Source: Deltaproteobacteria bacterium
Lineage (GTDB): Bacteria; Desulfobacterota; WTBG01
Direction of reading: 5' to 3'
Assembly (NCBI GenBank): GCA_013139225.1
Contig: WTBG01000232.1
Location: forward strand, 1 to 24,852
DNA: 24,852 nucleotides
In this document: positions 14,826 through 22,778 of the stretch, piece after piece
Layout of the letters: every line of letters begins with the position of its first letter
Position numbering within the stretch: the first letter of the stretch is position 1
Notes under the pieces: model-generated
What the model saw: only the letters and a program-made list of their open reading frames with translations
What the model was told of the DNA's origin: nothing
Database searches by the model: none
Position numbers and translations under genes: made by a program

Positions 14826-17525
14826 TTAAGCAATTGGAGCACCGTCCTCCATCATCTCTTTAACTGACCCTAATATTTGATTCATTTGAAAAGGTTTGTT
14901 AATCACTAAATCTACTCCGCACTTTTTCAACTCGTTATTGTTCAGATCCACTTCCCATCCGGTAACCAAGGCCACTTTTGTCTTTCCATTCATCTTTTTT
15001 ATTTCCTCTGCTACCTGCCAGCCAGACATTCCAGGCATTCCCAGATCGGTAAAAACCAGGTTAAACTTCTTTTCCTGAAAGAGCTTTATGCCTTTTTTAC
15101 CATTTGGCGCCACCTCAACCTTATAACCACCATCCTCTAAAATATCCTTAAGGATGGTTCGTACACCTTCCTCATCCTCAACAACTAAAATGCTGGTTCC
15201 ATTTTGTTCGTTTGCAATCGGTTTCTTTTTTTCTTTAATAACCTTTTCAGGTCTAGGAAATTTGATGGAAAAGGTGGTCCCCTGACCTTCAACACTATCT
15301 ACCGTGATTGTCCCCCGATGACGATTGATGATCCCATAGGAGGCACTCATACCCAACCCTGTTGACTGCACACCTTTGGTGGTAAAAAAAGGATCAAATA
15401 TTTTATCTTTTATATCTTTGGGAATACCGATACCGCTGTCCTTAACCAAAACCACCACATGGCTATTCTCCACGAAGGTCTTTATGGAAATCTGCCCCCC
15501 TTTAGGCATGGCATCAAGGGCATTATTCATAATGTTGATAAACACTTCCCTGAGTTCAGAACCGCTTCCTTCAATGGGAAAAATGAGAGAAAGTTCTTTT
15601 TGGATATTTATTTTTATTCCCTTCGCCCCGGCTTCATCTTTCCATCTCACTTTAGTAAATTCCAAGGTGTGTTCAATAACCTCATTCAGGTCAACACCGG
15701 TAAAGTTTTTATCATCACCCCTTTTTCGGGAGAATTCCTGAATCCTGCGCACAGTATCAACTCCATCGAAGGCAGCCTTTTCGATGATTGCCAAACTTTT
15801 TTTCAGATCATCTATCGATTTTCTTCGTTCCTGCTTCCCTATCAATGTCTCAAAACTCCTTCCTAAAAGCTGTGTCCTGCCAAGGATAACAGCTAATGTA
15901 TTATTAAAATTATGAGCCACTCCTCCTGCCAACTCTCCCAGTGACCTCAATTTTTCAGATTGTAGGAGTTTATCTTCCATCTCCTTCCTGGAGGTGATAT
16001 CACGTACGAAAGAAGTAAAAACATGTTCCCCATTTATTTCTAAACCAAAGACGGAAGTTTCTACAGGGAATTCTCTTCCGTCTTTTCTAAATCCTTTCGT
16101 CTCCACGGTCCTTCCTATTACCTTTGATGCTTTGACTTCTTTAAATTTTTCCATTGCCTCTTTCTGTTTTTCCCTATACTGTGGGGGTACTAACAAAAGT
16201 ACAGATTTCCCCAATATTTCCTCACGATCATAACCATACATTTCTTCGGCTTTCTTATTAAACGTCACTATCACCCCTTCTTCATTCACAGAAATAATCG
16301 CATCAATAGCATTCTCTATTAAACTGTGATATCTCTCTTCTGAATCCTTTATCTCTTCACCTGCTCTCTTTCTATCAGTTATATCTCTGATACTCGCCAT
16401 TGCTCCTGTAGTATTGCCTTCTGCATCCTTTAATATTGAAAGGTTCAATTCGACATGAAATAAATTCCCATCTTTTCTCTTCCACACCTGTTCTACACCT
16501 GTCATTCTCTCCTTTATCTTCAGTTTCTTTATTATTCTAACTGCTTTTTCATGGTCTTTATCATCTAGCGGCATCAATTCCCATATGTTTTTCCCCACTA
16601 TTTCGTCTTTGCTGTATTCAAGCATCTTCTCTACGGCACTGTTAATCTGAACGATGCAGCCAGAAGTGTCAGTTATCACAATTCCATCTACCGAAGTCTC
16701 AAGGATGCGCCGCAATTCCAGTGTGCGATCTTCTAGAAGCTTCTCCACTCTTAAAAGTGACCATTCCCTTCTAATCTTTTCACAAAGATCAATAAGATAT
16801 CCTATTTTAAAAGGCTTACGTACAAACGCATCAGCCCCCATTTTGGTAACCTTCATAGCTAACTCTGGGTTTGCATCACCCGTTGTAACTAAGACTGCCG
16901 CCTGGCTCTGTGGTAATTTAAACGCAGTAAGAAGTTCAGCCCCATCATGTTCGGGTAGATGATAGTCAAGAATGACGACTTCGGGATTAACTTCCTCGAA
17001 CAGGCTATAAGCCTGATTTCCATTGGAAGCCTCGAAAACCGAATAGCCATACTCTCTCAACCCTTCGCAGATTGTTCCCCTCAAACTTTCACTATCTTCC
17101 ACAACCAGTACTCTTAACTCTCTCTGCTCGACCTTTCCCAACAATATATTCTCTATGGTAGACCTCAAAATCTCGGGGTTGTAAGGAACTGAAATAAAAC
17201 CATTAGCACCCAGTTCCCGTGTAATCTCTTCGGCATCGCTCCCGCTGAAAGTAGCTGACATAACCAAAATGGGTATCTTGTTAAAGTCAGAGAATTCTAT
17301 AGATCGTAGCAACCTGCATAATTTCCAGCCATCTATTCCAGGCATGTAGAGATCAGTGATAATCATGTCAACTGATTCTATCTCTCTTAGTTTCCTTAGA
17401 GCCTCCTCCCCTTCCGCACAAGTAATAGCTTCTTTACCACTCTTCTCAAGATGCTTTGCTAAAATCCGAAGCTGCACTGGATCATCGTTGACTATAAGAA
17501 TCCTATTTTTAAGTATCTTTTTCAT
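14826..17525 (-). CDS. Hybrid sensor histidine kinase (REC-REC-PAS-PAS-HisKA-HATPase-REC)
   Basis: This 899-residue protein has no membrane segment and is likely cytoplasmic. Order: REC1 (7-128), REC2 (136-250), PAS (about 270-385), PAS (about 396-515), HisKA with H538 in GGVAHNFNNTL (the NtrB-like type), HATPase with N667/N668, DSGIGIP (696-702) and a compact G2 box STGLGMS (721-727), and REC3 (775-895; E783/D784, D827, T855, K877). REC2 is complete (E143/D144, D187, T214 or T215, K237). REC1 has D14/D15 and D58 but Val113 where the conserved Lys should be, so it may not signal in the usual way. It is the first gene of the minus-strand cluster. Confidence 0.95.
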   Translation of the reverse strand: MKKILKNRILIVNDDPVQLRILAKHLEKSGKEAITCAEGEEALRKLREIESVDMIITDLYMPGIDGWKLCRLLRSIEFSDFNKIPILVMSATFSGSDAEEITRELGANGFISVPYNPEILRSTIENILLGKVEQRELRVLVVEDSESLRGTICEGLREYGYSVFEASNGNQAYSLFEEVNPEVVILDYHLPEHDGAELLTAFKLPQSQAAVLVTTGDANPELAMKVTKMGADAFVRKPFKIGYLIDLCEKIRREWSLLRVEKLLEDRTLELRRILETSVDGIVITDTSGCIVQINSAVEKMLEYSKDEIVGKNIWELMPLDDKDHEKAVRIIKKLKIKERMTGVEQVWKRKDGNLFHVELNLSILKDAEGNTTGAMASIRDITDRKRAGEEIKDSEERYHSLIENAIDAIISVNEEGVIVTFNKKAEEMYGYDREEILGKSVLLLVPPQYREKQKEAMEKFKEVKASKVIGRTVETKGFRKDGREFPVETSVFGLEINGEHVFTSFVRDITSRKEMEDKLLQSEKLRSLGELAGGVAHNFNNTLAVILGRTQLLGRSFETLIGKQERRKSIDDLKKSLAIIEKAAFDGVDTVRRIQEFSRKRGDDKNFTGVDLNEVIEHTLEFTKVRWKDEAGAKGIKINIQKELSLIFPIEGSGSELREVFINIMNNALDAMPKGGQISIKTFVENSHVVVLVKDSGIGIPKDIKDKIFDPFFTTKGVQSTGLGMSASYGIINRHRGTITVDSVEGQGTTFSIKFPRPEKVIKEKKKPIANEQNGTSILVVEDEEGVRTILKDILEDGGYKVEVAPNGKKGIKLFQEKKFNLVFTDLGMPGMSGWQVAEEIKKMNGKTKVALVTGWEVDLNNNELKKCGVDLVINKPFQMNQILGSVKEMMEDGAPIA

Positions 17526-18053
17526 AAAAACCCTTCAATCTAAGTATTGTTTAAATAAAATGGTATATTCAAACTTAACCCAATTAACTTCTATACAAAT
17601 TCTTCCCCATATCGAGAATTTATTTATATACAATCCTTCTTAATTCTTTATATTCTACTACTTCAAAGAATATCGGAATATATTAATAAGACTTTATAAA
17701 AATGTATAAATATTAGGGGGATTCTATATGCAAAACAAAAGGGGTGGGGTCAGGCTTAAACCTCTCGGAAAGGTAAGCACACAAAAGTAAACTAAGATCA
17801 TTTCCTTGGGAAGTAATTATTTATTCTGCTTATCTACAATACTCAAGTTGTCTATTAGTCCCTGGATCCCTGCTCCCCGATCAGAGTCGAAGACAAGTTT
17901 TGCAGGGATGACAAGCAAGGATGGAACCGATTGAACAAACGTGTCATTCTCGCCCCGTATCAAGTACGGGATAAACTCCAGCGGGAATCCAGTATTGTTA
18001 ATAAGGGTATTCAACTGGAGATTTCAGGATAACCAGATTATTTATTTATAACC
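17526..18053. other. 528-bp gene-free region upstream of the signalling cluster
   Basis: The part nearest the kinase (17526-17720) is very AT-rich and must hold the operon promoter, but I see no convincing -35/-10 pair on the minus strand. At about 17741-17770 there is GGGGTGGGGTCAGGCTTAAA, which resembles end sequences of REP-type repeats. From 17861 to 17993 lies the palindromic repeat described separately. The 65-codon minus-strand frame crossing it (17817-18014) is a product of that repeat and not a gene. Confidence 0.6.
17861..17993. repeat. Composite palindromic intergenic repeat
   Basis: The outer ends CTGGATCCCTGCT (from about 17862) and AGCGGGAATCCAG (to about 17992) are near reverse complements. 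Inside are two hairpins: ATCCCTGC/GCAGGGAT (17866-17873 with 17902-17909), and CCCGTA-TCAAG-TACGGG (17954-17970) nested in ATTCTCGC/GCGGGAAT (17946-17953 with 17981-17988). The 15-mer CCCGATCAGAGTCGA (17876-17890) recurs exactly at 8657. This is the architecture of a BIME/REP-like dispersed element. Confidence 0.75.
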
Positions 18054-19244
18054 TCATTTTTTACCTGTTTCCCTTAAGGGAACAGCAAATCCTGCTGCCA
18101 TAATAAGAGCCACAGCCATGAAAATGAATCCTGCCCAGTGAGAGTTAGCCAAATCCATCAGTTTACCGGACAAAATCGGGCCAAAAGCACCCCCAGTATT
18201 TCCTACCATAAAGATAAGCCCAAAAGCGGTTGCTGATAATCCAGGACCTATCTCTTCAAGTTCTACCGGGATGGTCATTAAGATTGGGGCAATAGTCCCT
18301 AGCGCCGCTCCGGTAATCACTAGCGCAATAACGAGAGGAATTCCCTTAAGAGTAGCTAAAGTAAGGATACCAAGTCCAAAAATAACAGAGCTTATTATGA
18401 GGAAGGGCTTTCTCTTACCAAGTTTATCCGAAAGTATTCCACCCAGAACATTAAATATCACGGTGGTTCCCAACATAATGGCAACAAGTTCTCCCGCCTG
18501 CTCTACCCCTCTTTCCTCCAAGCTCACAGGAAGAAAGGTTATAAGCGCCATCATACCAACCATATTGAGCCCATAGAAACCAGAAAGCAACCAGAGGTCT
18601 TTTACCTTAAGAACTTTTTTGAAATTATCCTTCATATTCTGCTTTTTCACCTCAGCTGCCCCTTCTTTCTCTCGATCCCTATATATGAACACCCAGAGTA
18701 TCCCCATGCCAAGAACAGCAATTCCAATTACAAGCAAAGTATTTCTCCAGCCACCGAAAGCAGGTGACATAAAGCTGGTTGCAGTCGCCATGGCAACAGC
18801 TCCCCCAATCCCCATGCCAGAGATGCACAATCCATTGGCTAAAGCGAGCTCCTTCCGGGGAAACCACATACCCAGTGCCTTTGGCATATTGGGGCCTATA
18901 ACGGCCATTCCAGCACCAATGAAAAACATGCATACAATAAGACCATTGGCACTTTCCACATAAGCACGAAGTGCCCCCGCAACTGCTATAATCAGCACAG
19001 ACGCTCCCAGTGCCCACCTGGAACCGATTTTATCACTGACCGCTCCACCAATAGGGGCAAAGAAGAGGGATGCGAAGGTAAGTACACCCATAACTGTTCC
19101 CATCTGTACCTTGGTCAAGGGTATCTGCTCTACAATCTCCGTAAACAGTGCCGGGATACACTGCATACACAAGACAGCAAAAAAGATGTTGAGAAAGAGT
19201 AGAACGAGAACCAGCCAACGAAAAGTAGATTTTTGTTCTTCCAT
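18054..19244 (-). CDS. MFS transporter
   Basis: This is an inner-membrane permease of about 396 residues with 12 hydrophobic segments in two groups of six and a basic central loop (RDREKEG...KKVLKVKD). Motif A-like loops occur between helices 2 and 3 (GGAVSDKIGSRW) and 8 and 9 (GGILSDKLGKRK). I chose ATG 19244 because AAAGGAG sits 8 bases upstream; the longer frame to 19286 has no ribosome site. It resembles the cyanate/nitrate-type CynX/NarK branch of the superfamily, but the substrate cannot be predicted. It stands alone and diverges from the sigma factor gene. Confidence 0.88.
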   Translation of the reverse strand: MEEQKSTFRWLVLVLLFLNIFFAVLCMQCIPALFTEIVEQIPLTKVQMGTVMGVLTFASLFFAPIGGAVSDKIGSRWALGASVLIIAVAGALRAYVESANGLIVCMFFIGAGMAVIGPNMPKALGMWFPRKELALANGLCISGMGIGGAVAMATATSFMSPAFGGWRNTLLVIGIAVLGMGILWVFIYRDREKEGAAEVKKQNMKDNFKKVLKVKDLWLLSGFYGLNMVGMMALITFLPVSLEERGVEQAGELVAIMLGTTVIFNVLGGILSDKLGKRKPFLIISSVIFGLGILTLATLKGIPLVIALVITGAALGTIAPILMTIPVELEEIGPGLSATAFGLIFMVGNTGGAFGPILSGKLMDLANSHWAGFIFMAVALIMAAGFAVPLRETGKK

Positions 19245-19313
19245 CAATCCTGCTCCTTTCTTAAGATTGTCTTTTTTCAACCCCATTCAGGTTGAAACCA
19301 TTCCTAATCCGTG

Positions 19314-19342
19314 ATACTATCAAGAATAAGGTTCTTATGCAA
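19314..19342 (-). promoter_or_regulatory. Candidate promoter for the MFS gene
   Basis: On the minus strand TTGCAT (19342-19337) is followed after 17 bp by TAGTAT (19319-19314). Each box matches the sigma-70 consensus at four of six positions, with the ideal spacing. The -35 box falls inside the left arm of the 40-bp palindrome, which would let a palindrome-binding regulator block it. Pattern only. Confidence 0.35.
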
Positions 19343-19376
19343 TTTATAAAAAGATAAAACTTTTTATAGATTGCAT
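19337..19376. promoter_or_regulatory. 40-bp near-perfect palindrome between divergent genes
   Basis: The arms 19337-19353 and 19360-19376 are 17 bases each and pair throughout, with a single T/G wobble, around a 6-base centre ATAAAA. The outer part is ATGCAAT/ATTGCAT and the inner part TATAAAAAG/CTTTTTATA. It lies between two divergent start codons, so a terminator role is unlikely. An operator or a leader structure for the sigma-factor mRNA is more plausible. Confidence 0.6.
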
Positions 19377-19410
19377 CGTTATTATCATTAGCTTCAATGA
19401 GTTAGATAAT

Positions 19411-20055
19411 TTGACTGCTGATCAAAGGAATCAATCAAATAACCAGAGCGATGAGGAACTGATGCTGCTTTATCAGAAAGGAGATGAACGTGCTTTCGAG
19501 GTTCTCTATTGGCGTCATCAGCGTGGTATCTTTAATTTCATTTGTCATTTTATCGGAGAAAGTGGGAACTATGCAGAGGAGCTGTTTCAGGACGTATTTT
19601 TAAAAGTAGTTAAATCAAGCAAGCGGTATAAGCCTACTGCCAAATTCACTACCTGGCTGTATCAGATTGCGAGAAATGGCTGCATTGACCACTTCAGGAA
19701 AATGAAACATCGCAAGACAACTTCCCTCTCTCAGCCTATAGACAGTGAAGAAGAAATGGTCATTGAATCAACCATCGCTAACAGTAATCCAACTCCAGAA
19801 CAAAACGCTCGCACAAGTGAGATTTCCGAGATTCTGAAAAAAGCAATAAGCACACTATCCGAAGAACAAAGAGAAGTCTTCCTCATGCGTGAGGACTTAG
19901 ATTTAAGCTTTGCGGAAATTTCCGAGTTTATCGGATGCCCCATCAACACGGCCAAGAGCAGAATGCGCTATGCACTGGAACATTTACGCAAGGATCTTGA
20001 ATTACAGGGAATAACCCAAAGTGAGGTGAAAAAAAGTGAAGTGTCCAGAATGTGA
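19411..20055 (+). CDS. ECF-family RNA polymerase sigma factor
   Basis: This 214-residue sigma-70-family protein contains region 2 (about 14-100; LFQDVFLKVVKSSKRY and FTTWLYQIARNGCIDHFRK, the -10 recognition helix) and region 4 (about 140-200; LSEEQREVFLMREDLDLSFAEISEFIG...INTAKSRMRYALEHLRK, the -35 recognition helix). It lacks regions 1 and 3, as expected for ECF factors. The frame opens with TTG at 19411 shortly after an in-frame stop; no good ribosome site is visible, so the exact start is uncertain. Its last 20 bases overlap the anti-sigma gene, the usual sigma/anti-sigma coupling. Confidence 0.92.
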   Translation: MTADQRNQSNNQSDEELMLLYQKGDERAFEVLYWRHQRGIFNFICHFIGESGNYAEELFQDVFLKVVKSSKRYKPTAKFTTWLYQIARNGCIDHFRKMKHRKTTSLSQPIDSEEEMVIESTIANSNPTPEQNARTSEISEILKKAISTLSEEQREVFLMREDLDLSFAEISEFIGCPINTAKSRMRYALEHLRKDLELQGITQSEVKKSEVSRM

Positions 20056-20962
20056 TGAAAAATTAGTCGATTACCTTTACAACGATCTTTCTCCAGAATT
20101 AAGGCGCAAGATAGATGAACACTTTAAGACCTGTGAAAACTGCGCAAAACAGTTGTCACAATTACAGTTTGTCCGCACCTCTTTTCAGCAACTAACCAAA
20201 CACGAGCTTCCTCCCTTAGTTCATCAAAGGATATTGGCACACAATACGGACAAAACCCTTAAAGGAAGAGGGTCCTGGCTGACCCAATGGCTTTTCAGAC
20301 CCTCAACTGCAACTGCAATAGTAGCTCTTTTAGCTATCGGTGTCTTTTACTACACCCAACAATTTACTCCCTCTGAAACAGTCAGGATAAAGGAAATAGT
20401 AAAGGCAGAAAGAACCCCCTTTAACTCAAAGGAGATACTACTAGCAAAAGCAAAACCTTCTCTTACTACAAGTGGAGATATATATCAAACACAACCAGGG
20501 GTTTTATTAAGTCAAGTAGCAAAGACGCTACTGGAAGAGAAAAGTCAGGCACCTTTCATCCCATCAAAAGGCGCGCTCTATACCTTCGAACTGGGCAATC
20601 TCTATTTCTCACAAGATGAATTTGAAAAGGCCATAGCTACCTATTCTATAGCTCTAACTATGAGTCCCAAGGAAGCATATACATCCATCATCCGTTATCA
20701 ACTTGCTTTAAGCTATAAGAAATTGAATGATTGTACATCTGCAGTTCAAGTTTTAGATGAAATTCAGGAGAGGAACCCGCAATATCCAGAGATAGACAAA
20801 GTGTTCATTATGGCAGGGGACTGCTATTTGGATCTTCAAGCTTATGATAAGGCAGAAACTAATTATACCAATTTTATCAATCAGTTCCCAGACAGAAAGT
20901 CACTCGTAGCTGACAAGCTAGAAACAGCCAGAATGTTTCGTAGAGTCAACTTGTCTTATTAA
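20036..20962 (+). CDS. Zinc-finger anti-sigma factor with transmembrane helix and TPR tail
   Basis: This 308-residue protein starts at GTG 20036, with AGGTGA (20024-20029) six bases ahead. Residues 1-45 are a zinc-binding anti-sigma (ZAS/zf-HC2) domain with C3, C6, H29, C33 and C36. A membrane helix follows (about 91-106), and residues from about 180 to 300 form tetratricopeptide repeats (ALYTFELGNLYFSQDEFEKA, YQLALSYKKLNDCTSAVQVL, DCYLDLQAYDKAETNYTNF) on the far side of the membrane. The zinc finger should hold the upstream sigma factor at the membrane and the TPR part probably senses an envelope protein. The sensory role is inference. Confidence 0.9.
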   Translation: MKCPECDEKLVDYLYNDLSPELRRKIDEHFKTCENCAKQLSQLQFVRTSFQQLTKHELPPLVHQRILAHNTDKTLKGRGSWLTQWLFRPSTATAIVALLAIGVFYYTQQFTPSETVRIKEIVKAERTPFNSKEILLAKAKPSLTTSGDIYQTQPGVLLSQVAKTLLEEKSQAPFIPSKGALYTFELGNLYFSQDEFEKAIATYSIALTMSPKEAYTSIIRYQLALSYKKLNDCTSAVQVLDEIQERNPQYPEIDKVFIMAGDCYLDLQAYDKAETNYTNFINQFPDRKSLVADKLETARMFRRVNLSY

Positions 20963-21004
20963 ACACAGAATTTGCAGTAGATAGCTACTGCAAAATCTGG
21001 GTTT
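20961..21004 (+). repeat. Long hairpin directly after the anti-sigma stop codon
   Basis: The arms 20961-20979 and 20986-21004 pair at 17 of 19 positions around a GATAGC loop; the core is TTTGCAGTA/TACTGCAAA. No T-tract follows, so it is probably not the terminator itself. It may protect the 3' end of the message or be a repeat remnant. Confidence 0.6.
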
Positions 21005-21049
21005 AAAGTATACCCAGGGTTTTTCCATTAGCTGATACACTGTTATAAA

Positions 21050-21081
21050 GGGTGCTCTCCTTCAAGAGCATCCTTTTTTTT
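21050..21081 (+). terminator. Rho-independent terminator of the sigma/anti-sigma operon
   Basis: GGGTGCTCT (21050-21058) pairs with AGAGCATCC (21065-21073), with one G-U pair, around a CCTTCA loop, followed by eight T residues (21074-21081). Confidence 0.92.
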
Positions 21082-21205
21082 GATTATTATCCCAAAACAA
21101 AATTTTATCTTTACATAAGTCTTACAATATATATAATTATCAATCCTTTTATTTCGTAATTAGATAAGCATCACAAAGCAAAACATCTTGCAGGAGACGC
21201 ATTTT

Positions 21206-22756
21206 ATGAGTCAAGATAAACACGGCACTATTAAGCAGGCACTGGCAGATCTTTTAGGGACAGAAAATGTTTCTGATGATAAAGCTGTCCTTGAAGCCTA
21301 TACCAGAGATTGGCTTCCACCTGGAGTTCTAGAACACTTCCCTCCTGAATTCGTAGCTCTGCCAGGAAACACCCGGGAAATTCAGTCAATCTATAAATTA
21401 GCCAATCGATATAAATTCCATTGTATTCCAGTGGGCTCAAACCTCTGGTCAGTTGCCACTAAAGCAACGCGTCCTTATACAGTTCTTCTGGACCCAAAGC
21501 GACTGAACCACATCGTCAAAATAGATGAAAAGAATATGTATGCTATTATCGAACCTTATGTATCCAATGCTCAGGTATCTGCCGAAGCCATGAAACGAGG
21601 TTTAGTATGCGGATGTCCTGAGGCAGGAGGCCAGGCCTCCCAACTGGCAGGTCATACCTTTCAGGGATTCTGGGGGATTGGATACCGGATCGGTATGGGA
21701 TATCGAAATATCCTGGGTTTTGAATGGGTTCTCCCCAATGGAGAATTGTTGAAAATTGGTTCTTTAAGTCAGCCCAATGCTGGCCCGTCATGTGGCGAAG
21801 GTCCTGGCCCTGATCTCCGCGGGATGCTGAGAGGGTACCTGGGAGCTATGGGAGGGCTTGGAACAGTTACCCGAATGGCCATTAAGCTCCATCCCTGGCC
21901 AGGTCCTAAAACTTTTCCCTGTGAAGGAATGGTTCCCAATCAGAAATCGGTATTGCCCCTTAAGAAATTTGAATGGGTTCTGTTTAAATACCCCACCTTG
22001 AAGGATTGCGTAAAAGTTATGTATGAGATCGGGAAGAGTGAAATCGGAGGCAACCTGGAAAAGTGGCCTACTTCTTATCTCTGCTGGTGGTGGGCAAAGT
22101 CGTGCGAAGAGTACTGGGAAACCTGGAAATCAGGCTATTTCCAGAAAAATATGAAAAACATGGTATCGATTTGCCTCTGGGGTTTCACCTCAGAAAAACA
22201 GCTTCAATATGAAAAAAGAGTTCTTGAAGATATAATTTAGGAATCTGGTGGAAAACTCATCCCCCGGGAATATTACGATAAGTGGGTTCCCTATGCTGCC
22301 AACAACTGGATTCGTGATACCAGCGGTCCCCGGATGATGCTTCCATCAGGAGGGTTTGGACTTTTTTCAGTAGGACCGGATACCCTGAAATTTGCCATGG
22401 AATCGGTTAAACGAGGCCATGTCTTTATGAAAAAATACAGCCCACCAGTGTTGGATTGCGACTACTCTGACTGGATTGCATCCCATGAATTTTCTCGTTT
22501 TGGTATTGGAGAAACTGATTTTCCTTTTGAAAAATCCGTTGAGCAATCTCAGGGTCTGATGCAGGCTATGCTGGCTTTTGTAAAGTGGGGTATAGAAAAT
22601 AAAACTGATGATGGTACAGGGCCTGCCCTGGGAGGTCCTTATCACGCTATGGCTGGACCAACATATTACAACTATGATAAAATTTTGGTTGAAATCAAAA
22701 AGACCCTTGATCCCAATAACGTTGCCAATCCACCTCATATAATTCCAACAGAATAA
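21206..22756 (+). pseudogene. FAD-linked oxidase (vanillyl-alcohol oxidase / 4-cresol dehydrogenase-like) with one in-frame TAG
   Basis: Read through, this encodes 516 residues, close to the family's length. The FAD-binding type-4 domain is in the first half (FVALPGNTREIQSIYKLANRY, IPVGSNLWSVATKA, LLDPKRLNHIVKIDEKNMYAIIEPYVS, GAMGGLGTVTRMAI). The substrate domain follows, and the C-terminus LDPNNVANPPHIIP is typical of the group. Codon 345 (22238-22240) is TAG, between LEDII and ESGGKLIPREYY; the frame is unbroken on both sides. ATG 21206 has GGAG (21193-21196) upstream. It probably formed an oxidation pair with the flavoprotein downstream. It is either a recent nonsense mutation, a sequencing error, or a readthrough/recoded codon. 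Confidence 0.85.
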
Positions 22757-22778
22757 GTGGAATAGAAAGGAAGTTTCA

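Noticed and set aside
17817..18014. 65-codon minus-strand open frame upstream of the kinase operon
   Set aside because: It runs across a palindromic repeat, has no ribosome site, and its translation matches no fold; it is a by-product of the repeat.
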